Below the pieces are notes generated by a model. That model was not told where the DNA came from. It made no database searches and was given only the letters and a program-made list of their open reading frames with translations. The position numbers were made by a program, and so were the translations under genes. Below are positions 28,908 through 39,305 of a stretch of DNA of 64,000 nucleotides, piece by piece. The stretch is from assembly GCA_032716605.1 (NCBI GenBank), contig CM064502.1, positions 36,009,882-36,073,881 on the forward strand, given 5' to 3'. Source of the stretch: Paralithodes platypus (lineage: Eukaryota; Arthropoda; Malacostraca; Decapoda; Lithodidae). Within the stretch, counting starts at the first letter, position 1. Each line of letters opens with the position of its first letter.

Positions 28908-29215
28908 TGGAAGGACCTGTTGGAGTTAAATCATTAAGATCATTTTCACCCTCTTCTTGAGGTCCTTCCTATGCTGCCAAAAAAACATCTAATGATAGCC
29001 ATATTACAAATAAAATAGGCAACATTCTAGTGAATGAAATAATCAGGAGTAGTTTATAGAGAGGCCTTCCCTAGGGTTAAGCGCCCCATTAATTACTCTT
29101 TCTATTCACCTATTCATAGCCTCCGATAGTGCAGTTGGAATGAATGTACATGCTAAGATTGGTATGCAGGATTCGAAACTGCATAATAAATCGTAGGCTT
29201 GTGCATCATTCTTTA
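28908..29215. other. Unassigned non-coding sequence
   Basis: No gene or repeat recognised. TTGGAAGGACCTG (28904) and AGGTCCTTCC (28960) form a short inverted repeat just past the tandem array. Confidence 0.4.
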
Positions 29216-29217
29216 AC

Positions 29218-29292
29218 TGTCTTCGTGGCACAGTGCATAAGTGTGTTGATTTTCAGTGTGAGCGTCCTGGGTTCGAATCCCCGGACTGCCAC
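29218..29292 (+). repeat. tRNA-like sequence (degenerate tRNA or SINE head)
   Basis: An A-box-like TGGCACAGTGCATAAG and a B-box GGTTCGAATCC are spaced as in a tRNA gene, and the 3' side CCGGACTGCCA resembles an acceptor end. The anticodon region (GATTTTCAG) would read TTC (Glu). The 5' strand does not pair with the acceptor and the T stem has a mismatch, so a functional tRNA is unlikely. A tRNA-derived SINE head or a tRNA pseudogene fits better. Confidence 0.45.
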
Positions 29293-29339
29293 ATGTGTTT
29301 GTTAATTTCATTAATCGAGTTTAGGAGTAAAGTTGGTTG

Positions 29340-29540
29340 GTGGAGAGAACATAATAAATAATAATAATATAATAAATATAATATAAATAAATATAATATA
29401 TTAAATAAATATAATATAATATATAAATATATACTAAATAATATAATATAATATAATAAATAATATGATAATATAATAGAATCATATATATAATATTTAA
29501 TATAAACAAATATAATATAATAATGAAAATATGTATAATA
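29340..29540. repeat. AT-only low-complexity block
   Basis: Irregular AATAATATAAATA repeats with almost no G or C. A Tyr/Ile-rich minus ORF over it is a composition artefact. Confidence 0.8.
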
Positions 29541-29859
29541 TTATTATCATTCTTTTCCAACAGAGAACTTGTAATTCAGGACGATGATCCTATAGGGAAT
29601 ACAAGGGAAATCGGATAACGAAAACAAGAGAAGTCATTGAAAGTAGAGTCAGCCGCCAGGAGAACCTATTTACCTTATCAAAACTAATTTAATAACCTAC
29701 TCCCCACAACCACATTCCTTGCCTTACCATACCAAACCAAACCTAACATATCGTATCCAGAGGTGAGGTTGGCTTCCTCTACCCTACCATAGCTGTTTCT
29801 GTCTGTTTCTTTTCCTGTACTACTTTCCCTTCTGGGTGATGGTGAGATCACCCGATTGG

Positions 29860-30072
29860 GTGGCACTGCAAGGGTGGCTGCGGATGGTATGGTGGAGTCA
29901 TTGACCCGGGGGTGTAAGCCCGTTGGCTGATGATCCTCTCCCCCGCTTCCCTCTCAGAGATAGATTTAATTTCACCTTGGCCCCTTCAGGGGCCCGAGCA
30001 TCTGGATGGCTTTGGTCAACCAGACTCGGGACTGCTCAGCCAGACAGATTGGGGAACTACAACAACAACAAC
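29860..30072 (+). repeat. 3' end of a CAA-tailed LINE
   Basis: GGGACTGCTCAGCCAGACAG then GGGGAACTACAACAACAACAAC. The same end, in reverse, lies at 32168 (GTTGTTGTTGTTGACGTTCCC) and 42558 (GTTGTTGTTGTTGCTGTTCCCC). It is the 3' end of a non-LTR family with a (CAA)n tail. The 5' border is uncertain. Confidence 0.6.
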
Positions 30073-30746
30073 CTATAACCTACTCCCTACGACTGACTTC
30101 CTTGCCTAACCTAACGTATCAACCTATAACCTACTCCCTACGACTGACTTCCTTGCCTAACCTAACGTATCAATGTATAACCTACTCCCTACAACTGACT
30201 TCCTTGCCTAACCTAACGTATCAACCTATAACCTAATCCCTACGACTGACTTCCTTGCCTAACCTAACGTATCAATGAATAACCTACTCCCTACAACTGA
30301 CTTCCTTGCCTAACCTAACGTATCAACCTATAACCTACTTCCTACAACTGACTTCCTTGCCTAACCTAACGTATCAACCTATAACCTACTCCCTACAACT
30401 GACTTCCTTGCCTAACCTAACGTATCAACCTATAACCTACTCCCTACGACTGACTTCCTTACCTAACCTAACGTATCAACGTATAACCTACTCCCTATGA
30501 CTGACTTCCTTGCCTAACCTAACGTATCAACCTATAACCTACGACTGATTTCCTTGCCTAACCCAACGTATCAACGTATAACCTACTCCCTACGACTGAC
30601 TTCCTTGCCTAACCTAACGTATCAACCTATAACCTACTCCCTACAACTGACTTCCTTGCCTAACCTAACGTATCAACCTATAACCTACTCCCTACGACTG
30701 ACTTCCTTGCCTAACCTAACGTATCAACCTATAACCTACTCCCTAC
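30072..30746. repeat. Minisatellite, 51-bp monomer, about 13 copies
   Basis: The monomer contains CCTATAACCTACTCCCTA, CGACTGACTTCCTTG and CCTAACCTAACGTATCAA. As 51 is a multiple of three, the array is open in one frame as a 17-residue repeat (PITYSLRLTSLPNLTYQ), with no sign of a real gene. One unit near 30530 is short by about 9 bp. CCTAACCTAA equals two units of the arthropod telomere repeat in reverse, possibly chance. Confidence 0.93.
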
Positions 30747-31844
30747 AATAGCGTTTGAATGGAATAGAGAACAGCTCAGCACTGCAACCCCTGGTAGGAT
30801 AGTAAAATAAAAATTAAAAATTAAAATTAAAGGTACCACCCTTTTCCCATTCTTAAGTACGCCATTTTAGATTTACAGAGGAGCAACTATCACTAGCATT
30901 ACTGTATGTCCACAAACATTTCTTTAATGTAAGCATGTTTCCTTCTATTTATTTAGGGTATGATGCCGTGAAAAGTGCTGTAGATTGAATGAAGCGTTGG
31001 AAAACAGTTTTGAGCTCAGGCATAGTCGCCGAGATGCTAAAAGCAGCTAGAGATATCGGTGTGAGAATGGTCACGGAGCTATTTAATGCTATCATAAGGC
31101 AGGAGAAAAATTCCTTATGCATAGCAGAAAAGTGTGATAGTACAAAAGCAAGGGTGTTTCCTTAGGCAGGGGAAATTATAGGTCTGACATTTTGTTGTAC
31201 GTACAAGTAATGAAAGTCTGTGAAAGAGTCTTTGAATACATGTTGGCATTAGCGACAAGCAGTTTGGATTCTTGCTGGGGTGTGGAAGATACTATAGTCG
31301 TTTTCATTTCAGCTGATGGTAAAATTAATCCCTTTGCAGCTAATGTATCGATACTTAATGAAGAATTATGATACCACTATGTCTCTGCATCATATATCAT
31401 ATTAAGACCAAGTTTATATAATTAACGCCCGATTTCACTACAAAATCTTCAAAATAACTGAGAAATCTTGATGGGAACTTTGACATTTACCGCCATTGAA
31501 AAATGTATCGGGTACAGATAGTGCCAACGAACCTGACAATAACATTGATCCTTGATCTCTCTGTAACTCAAAAATGTCTAGAGCAAACTGGCTGTAAATA
31601 TCCACACCTATTTCCTGGTGGACTCTTTCCAAATGATAGAGATATCAGTCCAATTGCTTTCATCCATTTCGAATTATTAGAAGTTAAGGGGTCAAGATTA
31701 TTGTCAAGTTCGCTGGCGCTACCTATAACAGAATGGAACGGAATGAGAAGAGAATGGCGAGATGAATATGTGGGAATAAATCAGGGAGGGTGAATCAAGC
31801 GAGGAAAACTAGGAAGGCGTTTGGGCATTAAATGGGAGGTACAG

Positions 31845-32100
31845 TCGCTTATTTTGAACCCCCTTCTCCCACTTGTTTAGCATATTCATTTTGAGAGTTC
31901 GTTTCGTTAGTTTGGCGATTTTGAAACCTTTTGTGCGATTTAGGTGTCAATACTTTCCTGGCGAGCGATAGCGAGCCTGTAATTTTAGAAGGAATCGGCC
32001 TATGGCCGGGTAATTTTCTACTGAAAAATGTACAAATTAGGGGCTGTTTTTTTAAATCTTGATGGAGGTCTAGCAAGGAAACTCAAAAATAAATGAGTAA
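31845..32100 (+). repeat. R1 repeat copy
   Basis: Landmarks GAACCCCCTTCTCCCAC, CTGGCGAGCGATAGCGAGCC, GGCCTATGGCCGGG, TGATGGAGGTCTAGC. Its start abuts a piece of the LINE tail (GGGCATTAAATGGGAGG). Confidence 0.75.
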
Positions 32101-32167
32101 ATACAAATATATACCAAAAAACAAGCACTTCCCCCTAAAGGCTACAAGGTGAAGTGATGTGCACGAG

Positions 32168-33060
32168 TTGTTGTTGTTGACGTTCCCTAAGCTGCCTGGC
32201 CGAACAGCCCCAAGTCCCTAAGGAAGGCCAGGGACACGATCGGGTTTTCCCATAGGGGCTCTCAAGGAGTGTAGATTATGTTGTTGGCGTAAGTGATTGT
32301 GTAGAATGCAGTGTTCTATGATGTATTTAATAGTATGGGGTGCCGTGTTGTATCCTGGGCAGGTGTCGACAATGGAGATATCCAGTCTCTTCTGATAGCT
32401 CAGAAGAGCTGGATGATGCCCAAATCTCAGCCTGACTCAGGTAGACTCTGTCCTCGCGAGGAAGGGAGGATTCATAAGGATGGATTTCGGGAGGTCGTGC
32501 CTGCAGCTACGTGTTGTCTATGATTGATGGATGGAATGGCGATAGATATGAGTAATTTGAGTATGGATGTGCTTCTGGAAGGTGGTTTAGGGTGGGCAGA
32601 GAGGGAGAGCTGACAGTATTTGTGTGTGATACCGTGTGCTGGGTGTTGTTTTGATATTCCTTGGTGTCTGTGGGTGTGCTGCCATATAGTGTAGTGGGTG
32701 GTGTTGGTTTGTAGAGGCTGCAGCCAGGAATTGAGTGCCTCTCATGTCCATGTGGTCTTTGGCTTTGAGGACTTTGGTTTCTTGATGTAGGTGACCTGTA
32801 GATGTTATAGCTGTGCAGCCTGTGATGATTTGTTTGGGTTTTGTTTTGAATAGTCTGTGTAGTGGTGGTAGTTTCTTTGTTGTGTCCAAATGTTGTGTGG
32901 GCAAATGACCTGAGGGTGTTGAGTCTGGGTGTCAATATATTTGTTTATGTTGGTGATATGTCGTTTGAATGTCATTAGAGTATCATATGTTAATCCTAAC
33001 ATGTTTGTTTTGTGTGTGTGTGTGTGTGTGTTAGGGGGGGGTTGTTTATGGTGAGGTGCA
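32168..33060 (-). pseudogene. CAA-tailed LINE, RT C-terminus and 3' end
   Basis: In the minus direction: MLGLTYDTLMTFKRHITNIN (33003 on), the RT thumb region RSFAHTTFGHNKETTTT, HLHQETKVLKAKDHMDM and TQFLA, then CPGYNTAPHTIKYIIEHC (a Cys-containing tail), and a 3' end with GGGCTGTTCGGCCAGGCAG and a (CAA)n tail at 32168. Frameshifts break it several times. A TG microsatellite lies at 33013-33031. Thr/His-rich ORFs over the region are shifted readings. Such tails are common in arthropod non-LTR elements; I do not assign a clade. Confidence 0.65.
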
Positions 33061-33189
33061 CAAGTAGATTTGGATGTTTTGGATACTTGGAGAGAATGGA
33101 TGATCAAAATTGAGTGAAGAAATGCCGGACTATAAACGTAGGAGGGAGCTGCATGTAGGGTAGGAGTAGACCTAGAACTACGTGGGTCA

Positions 33190-33990
33190 CCTGGAATCAC
33201 AATCTTTGCGGATGAAGCGATCTCTCAACTTTTATGGACACGAACGAATCACCCCCATCCACCTCTGTCCCCAGTCAGTTGATGCCCCTCCTCCCATCCA
33301 GCACCGATTTCACGCATATACTTCTTAACTCCATCCTTCACCTTCTAATTTTTTTCTTGATTTACCTCTCCCTCTCTGTCCTTCCACCTCACTCTCGTAC
33401 ACTCTCTTAGTCATTCTCTCGCTTCCCATACGTTCCACATGGCCGAACCATCTCAAGGTATTCCTTTTCACACTTTCCAGCACATCTACATCCATACCAC
33501 ACCGCTCTCGTACTTCCTAATTTGTCTGTGTATCCCTCCATGTAACTCAGCACGCACTTCTCAAGTAACTTATTTCCACCCACCTCACTTTAGGTTTGTA
33601 TCTCTCCAACAACGTCCATGCTTCACTCCCGTATGTCAATGTCGGGATTACCACACTGTAATGCAATGACTTCTTTACCTCCATACTCACCACCCTATTT
33701 TTGGTTACTGCTTTCAGCGTTCCTACAACCCTCTTCCCCTGTTGCACTCTCTCCCACACTTCTTCATCCGTTGTCCCATTTTTACTCAACACATTGCCCA
33801 AATACTTAAATGAGCTGACATTCTCCATAGCCTGGCCGTTCAACCTCACCTCACACTCTGGTGACTGCACCCCTTTCAAAGGCCATAACCTTGCTCTTCC
33901 CCGCATTTATCTTCAGATTCCGTTCTTCACACACTGTTCCAAACATATTTACCAGACCCTGCAACTCTTTACCATACCTAACCAGCCAAT
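33190..33990 (-). pseudogene. LINE family L-GKS, 3' half (copy 1)
   Basis: Minus frame 33906-33547 encodes CEVRLNGQAMENVSSFKYLG, VVGTLKAVTKNRVVSMEVKK and TLTYGSEAWTLLER, with the upstream part (TVCEERNLKINAGKSKV) in a shifted frame. It matches the longer copy at 57346-58158. The 3' part (GRGRP-like, basic) continues to 33190 with shifts. The RT catalytic part is missing. Confidence 0.75.
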
Positions 33991-34050
33991 CAGCTAAAAC
34001 AATGTCGTTTATATTTAGTTCAGAGCGACCAAGTGCAAACTCGCCAGGTA

Positions 34051-34300
34051 ATATTAAGCTAGAACCTATAACAGACTTGTATACTATATTAAGCTAGAAC
34101 CTATAACAGACTTGTATACTATATTAAGCTAGAACCTATAACAGACTTGTATACTATATTAAGCTAGAACCTATAACAGACTTGTATACTATATTAAGCT
34201 AGAACCTATAACAGACTTGTATACTATATTAAGCTAGAACCTATAACAGACTTGTATACTATATTAAGCTAGAACCTATAACAGACTGTATACTATATTA
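34051..34300. repeat. Tandem array, 35-bp monomer, about 7 copies
   Basis: The monomer contains ATATTAAGCTAGAACCTATA and ACAGACTTGTATACT. Copies are essentially identical except the last, which lacks two bases (ACAGACTGTATACT). Likely recent replication slippage or unequal exchange. Confidence 0.92.
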
Positions 34301-34309
34301 AATATAGCT

Positions 34310-34635
34310 CAAGGGGAGATGGCCCGTTTTTCTGGTCCCCCTTCTTCTTCAGGCTTAGCCACATTAGTTTTCAGATTTTAAGACGTTTGGCCCATTAGTT
34401 TGGCTTTTTTAAGACCTTTCGCCCCATTTCTTTGTCAATATTAAGAATTGTCGTACCATTTAAGTGTCTATTTTTATATTGGCGAGGGATAGCGAGCCTG
34501 TAATTTAGGTGGAACCGGCATTCGGCCGGGAAATTTTTCTATCGAAAAATGTACACTTATCTTCAAGGAAGGTCTTGGGGGGGATGTTTTCTTAAGCCTG
34601 GTGTAGGTCTAGCTAGGAAACTATTAAATAAACCA
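34310..34635 (+). repeat. R1 repeat copy (near complete)
   Basis: One of the most complete copies: GGGGAGATGGCCCGTTTTTC, TTAGCCACATTAG, GGCGAGGGATAGCGAGCC, GGCATTCGGCCGGG, GGAAGGTCTTGGGG, GTAGGTCTAGCTAGGAAAC. It follows the 35-bp array almost directly. Confidence 0.78.
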
Positions 34636-34887
34636 ATAAATTAATTAATAGACCAAAAATACAGCCACTACTCCCTTAGCCAAACCTACTATCCATAACC
34701 AATTTCTTTACCTAACCGAACTTATTCCCTGCGGCTGAGTTTTTTAAGAGGCAATAACTAGAAACCTCCACCACACGGACATTCTAAGGGTTTGTATATT
34801 AGTTACAGTTTTGACTATATAATGTATATAATATTATTATAATGTAAAACTAGCAAACTAAACAATCCAAAACAGGGACGACACGTA

Positions 34888-35073
34888 CAGGTCTCCCTCG
34901 ATATATGATTGGGTTACGCTCCTGAAAACCCGATCTTTAATAGAAAAATCATACAGCAAACCCTAAAATGAATGGGGTAAATGGGGATGCGTTCTCGGAC
35001 CAGCCAAAACCCAAACACCTAAAAGCCTATAACAATATCGTAAATCGGGCCATCGGATAGTGAGGGAAACCTG
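34888..35073. mobile_element. 186-bp TA-flanked MITE (Tc1/mariner/pogo type)
   Basis: Ends CAGGTCTCCCTCGATATATG and, inverted, CAGGTTTCCCTCACTATCCG, with TA at 34886-34887 and 35074-35075. The interior (ACGCTCCTGAAAACCCGA, AAACCC repeats) resembles pogo/Tigger-style MITEs in layout. Non-coding. Confidence 0.7.
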
Positions 35074-35267
35074 TATAAAGACAAATACAAAAATAAATAA
35101 AAACCCCTATGTGAAAAATAACTCTTTAACAAAATATATTAACCTTTTTATGATAAACTTGGATAAAAGTCTCATTACTGTATTTTGTTTTTACATGTTT
35201 TTAGCGCATTATATTCTCTTTCAGTGTGACCGGGAAGGAGATGGTCTGCTGCCATATGGTGGACGTA

Positions 35268-36318
35268 CAGTTGGTCAAGGATGAAAGTATACAGTTTTTC
35301 GTCTGCTATAGCCACACATGGTTTGTCATGTTGGCAGCCATGACAGCCTTTCCACTAGCCCAAACCATCCCAACACACATGGGGTTTATTATATTGATAC
35401 ATTAATTAATATACGGAGTGCTTCGAAAAAGCGCTTCCATAAATATCAAAAGTTAGAGAATTATTCATAAACCTTCAAGGTGACTAAATACTGTTATGGA
35501 GATAGCAAAACAAAGCTGGGGGCATACGCTGGAACAGCGCGTAGCCGCGGCGCTCGCCTCCGTTTCATTGCCCTTTGGATCACATATAATCCAGTCTTGG
35601 GGATGAAAGTGAAATATCAATATTTACCTACTTATTAATTAACAAGTATTATTAGTTTCCTCTTTCTACTCATTATTTATAATGAATGTTATAATGTTAA
35701 GTGTATATCGTAATATCTTTTATAGCCACTCCATATTCGTCTACTTTAGATACACAAAAATCGAATTGCTAAACGTGGACGTAAGGAAGCCTGTGTGTTC
35801 AATAGGGTAATGACCCAGCAATTTTACTCTTCTTGCGAGCGCCATTGCTTTATGAGTCAGTCCTGGAAGCATAATGAGGCTTTACTTGTGATTTTTATTT
35901 ATTTATTTATTTATTATTATTTTTATTTTTATCAGCAGAACACCTGCAAACCAACTGCAACATTGATATCACCATACCCTACATTATTAGCCACATATTA
36001 CCACGTGTGAAAATGGACCTGTATTCCACTGAAATATCGTATATAGGTAGACGTTTTGATTTTCGTTTTCACTCTCGAATTTCTTGTATATCTATCAATA
36101 ACATTAAGTGTTTAATATCTCCGAAGTGATATTCACGTCAAAGATTATAGAGCAATATATTCATATTTCCGTCTGACAACTAAGTCCAGGAACACGTTTT
36201 TAAACACTCTGTATAAGGTGGGCGGGCTCTGAGATATGGCTACCAGGGCTGCCAACATGACCAACTATGTGTGGCTATAGAAGACGAAAAACTGTATACT
36301 TTCATCCTTGACCAACTG
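35268..36318. mobile_element. 1.05-kb Tc1/mariner-like non-autonomous element
   Basis: Terminal inverted repeats of about 75 bp: CAGTTGGTCAAGGATGAAAG then TATACAGTTTTTCGTCT, ATAGCCACACAT and CATGTTGGCAGCC at both ends, only a few mismatches, flanked by TA (35266-35267, 36319-36320). The interior is AT-rich with no transposase frame. The near-identical long TIRs suggest moderately recent movement. Confidence 0.82.
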
Positions 36319-36370
36319 TACATGTCATCGAACATGGAACTTATTGCCTGCTGTCTTCACTTGTTGTACA

Positions 36371-37110
36371 ATATACCCACACTAAGATATACCCACACTA
36401 AAATTTAGCCACACTAAAATATAGCCACACTAAGATATAGCCACACTAAATTAAAGCCACACTAAAATATAGCCACACTAAATTATAGCCACACTAAAAT
36501 ATACCCACACTAAAATATACCCACACTAAAATATAGCCACACTAAAATATACCCACACTAAAATATACCCACACTAAAATATACCCACACTAAAATATAG
36601 CCACACTAAAATATAGCCACACTAAAATATACCCACACTAAAATATACCCACACTAAAATATACCCACACTAAAATATACCCACACTAAAATATACCCAC
36701 ACTAAAATATACCCACACTAAAATATACCCACACTAAAATATACCCACACTAAAATATACCCACACTAAAATATAGCCACACTAAAATATAGCCACACTA
36801 AAATATACCCACACTAAAATATACCCACACTAAAATATAGCCACACTAAAATATACCCACACTAAAATATAGCCACACTAAAATATAGCCACACTAAAAT
36901 AAGCCCACACTAAAATATAGCCACACTAAAATATAGCCACACTAAAATATAGCCACACTAAAATATAGCCACACTAAAATATAGCCACACTAAAATATAC
37001 CCACACTAAAATATAGCCACACTAAAATATAGCCACACTAATATATAGCCACACTAAAATAAGCCCACACTAAAATATAGCCACACTAAAATATAGCCAC
37101 ATTAAAATAA
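36371..37110. repeat. 16-bp satellite with two variant monomers, about 46 copies
   Basis: The monomer is ATACCCACACTAAAAT or ATAGCCACACTAAAAT, mixed in blocks: a long run of the CCC type in the middle, the GCC type more frequent toward the right. A few odd units occur (AAGCCCACAC twice, CTAAATTAAAGCC once). It starts about 50 bp after the Tc1-like element, whose TIR also contains ATAGCCACAC. Confidence 0.92.
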
Positions 37111-37672
37111 ATTGTCATTTTTGGCCATTCACTTCAAGAAATAGAACTTTATAAAATTGTTAAGATGACGGCGGCGGCCATTTTGAAAAACGTCTAAAAT
37201 AACAACTTTCCCGTCATTTTGGTGAGGTGTATGGGGGCTTATTTTTTTTAGTATCAGTTGCCCTTGTTAAATTCACTGAGAAACTTTAGTATCCTAAACA
37301 CGGTCACGGAAGCTCTGAAAATGACTCTACTATACTGGCTTAAACACTATTTTGAGTTCTGGACTCGGATTTCCCAAGTTAGAAGAGAAAATCACAGTTA
37401 CAACTCTTGGTGAAGAACTTCATTCTTTATCTTCTAGCAACCATCTAAAGGGGTCTAGAATATAATTCAATTGGCAATGTCTCCAAATGTGTGCTTTCAA
37501 TTGAATCCCAAGATCTTGTGCAAATCAGCCTCTTAAGTCTTTGTCGTGACTTAGTACTCACAGACAGGGGTGAGATTGAATCATTGGCAGCTATATCTTT
37601 TGATCAGACAATAATAGATGACGCAAGTGCTTTCAATGCAAGCATAGTTAACACCATTCAGCCTAGGCTTGC
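37111..37672. other. Unassigned sequence with an open frame (37491-37672)
   Basis: Contains GGCGGCGGCCATTTTGAAAA and an open plus frame (IESQDLVQISLLSLCRDLVL, then SLAAISFDQTIIDDASAFNA) that runs in frame into the Jockey copy at about 37673. I do not recognise the peptide. It could be a relic of another element or an exon into which Jockey inserted. Confidence 0.35.
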
Positions 37673-39177
37673 ATCCTTGGTGCTCGCTCCTGTATTGGCA
37701 AAAAATTTCCGTCTGTGTACTCATACCTCATGCTTCCCAGTACCCTGGAAAGAAGCAAACATCCATCAAGTTCCTAAAAAAGGTACCTCTTCAGATCCAT
37801 CAAACTACAGACCAATAGCTATAACTTCCACTCTTGGTAAAGTCTTTGAAATTATATTAAATAATCACATAATTAAGCATCTTGAGAATAATAAATTAAT
37901 CAGTGATAGGCAATATGGTTTTAGACGATGTCGATCAACTGCAGACATTCTTTGCCTTCTTACGCATCAAATCAACCAAGCTACAGACCAACATGGTGAA
38001 ACACATACAATAGCACTGGATATATCAAAGGCATTTGATAGAGTTTGGCATCAATCCTTATTGTCGAAGATGTCACACTACGGCCTTGCATCATTAGTTC
38101 CACTAATTTCTTCTTCTCTTCATAACAAAAAAATACGTGTAATGGTAGATGGCCTTTATTCTCAATTTCACTTAATAAATGCTGGTGTTCCCCAGGGATC
38201 AGTTTTGGCCCCAACTCTGTTCCTCATTCATATCAATGATCTCATATCTACCACTCATAATCCAATACATTCCTACGCAGATGACTCAACACTCCACAGT
38301 TCCTTCACATTTACCAATTCAAAAATAAACACTGCAATTTCTCTGAACCAGGACCTTTCTAGAATTAATGAATGGGGACAAAAAAATCTAGTTTCCTTTA
38401 ATGCACAGAAAACCAAGTACATTCAATTTTCTAACCGACAGAATCTCACTGACTCCCATATATGTTTTAATGATGTAAATATTCCCACTTCCCCTAGTAT
38501 TGACATTCTCGGTGTAACATTAACTACTAACTTGAGCTGGACACATTATGTTAGAAGCATTGCTAAGAATGCCTCTAAAAAACTGGGACTCTTGTACAGA
38601 GTTCGAGAATTCTTCACTGACGAGCAGTTGGCCGTAATATATAAAAGTCATGTGCGTTCTCAGATGGATTACTGTTCACCTCTGTGGAGTGGAAGTGGAG
38701 TGGTTGCATTGAAGCAGTTGGACAAAATTCAAAATAAAGCTATTAGATTAATCAATAACCCTGCAATCACACAGGACCTTCCAACATTATCCATATGAAG
38801 AAACGTTGCATCCCTTGCATTATTCTACAGATATTTTCACAGCAATTGTTCCGAGGAACTTGCTTCAATTGTGCCGCCTCTCCACATCTTTCCCAGTAGA
38901 ACTAGGGCAGCTGAGAGCGCCCATGAATTTACACTTTCTCCTCCACAATGCAGAACTTCTGCTTATCAAAATTAATTTATCCCTAGAACTACTACTCTTT
39001 GGAATTCACTTCCCTCGAGTTGCTTTCCACAAACTTACAATCTACTAAAGTTTAAATCCAGTTGTTACAAACATTTTATGAATGGAGGATGCCTTTAGGC
39101 ACATGGACCTTTTTGTTTTATCTGTGTTTTTCCTTCCTCCGTTCATTGACTCTTAAAAAAAAAAAAAAAAAAAAAAA
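37673..39177 (+). pseudogene. Jockey-type LINE copy 2, 5'-truncated, poly(A) tail
   Basis: RT from VLAPVLAKNFRLCTHTSC through SNYRPIAITSTLGKV, DISKAFDRVWH, GVPQGSVLAPTLF, SYADDSTLH (near 38275), ILGVTLTTNLSWTHYV to PAITQDLPTLSI. There a CGA codon (Arg in copy 1) has become TGA (38796-38798); a second stop lies near 38973. Relative to copy 1 it lacks eight residues after TFTNS but keeps the 250 bp that copy 1 has lost. It ends in an A-run (39155-39177). Very similar to copy 1, so the family is fairly young, but both copies are dead. Confidence 0.9.
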
Positions 39178-39305
39178 TCACCGTACTTATCCGAGGTTCA
39201 GGACAGTAGTTTCATTAATTGTCCACCTACGCCTGGAAATACCTTAAGTTTACCAAGTGTAGGGGATCCTTTGTTGTCATCCTCCAGGTTCAGCATGAAT
39301 AGTGA

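Larger units (their letters stand above)
30755..33190 (+). pseudogene. LINE family L-PHD, copy 3, interrupted
   Basis: Piece 1 (30755-31300) aligns with 22830-23260: AGAACAGCTCAGCACT, GGGTATGATGCCGTG, SGIVAEMLKAARD, MVTELFNAIIR, then heavy decay. Piece 2 (31725-31835) encodes RMERNEKRMARW and RKAFGH. Piece 3 (33065-33185) encodes GYLERMDDQN and VKKCRTINVGGS. Pieces 2 and 3 are adjacent in the full-length tail at 10080-10320 and are separated here by an R1 copy and a minus-strand CAA-tailed LINE, which inserted later. Many stops; dead. 31300-31720 is unassigned. Confidence 0.72.

Noticed and set aside
29218..29292. Functional tRNA-Glu gene
   Set aside because: The acceptor strands do not pair and the T stem has a mismatch; only the promoter boxes look right.
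29321..29560. Tyr/Ile-rich minus ORF
   Set aside because: Artefact of an AT-only block.
30006..30751. Repeat-containing protein with 17-residue units
   Set aside because: The frame is open only because the 51-bp monomer is divisible by three; no start, composition or flanking sequence supports a gene.
31438..31793. ORFs on both strands at 31.5 kb
   Set aside because: No domain; they lie between broken pieces of a LINE and read through unassigned sequence.
32507..33200. Thr/His/Pro-rich minus-strand proteins
   Set aside because: They are frameshifted readings of a decayed LINE RT tail, whose true residues appear in alternating frames.
27983..37110. CRISPR-like arrays among the tandem repeats
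   Set aside because: The 37-, 51-, 35- and 16-bp arrays are head-to-tail without unique spacers, and the window is eukaryotic.
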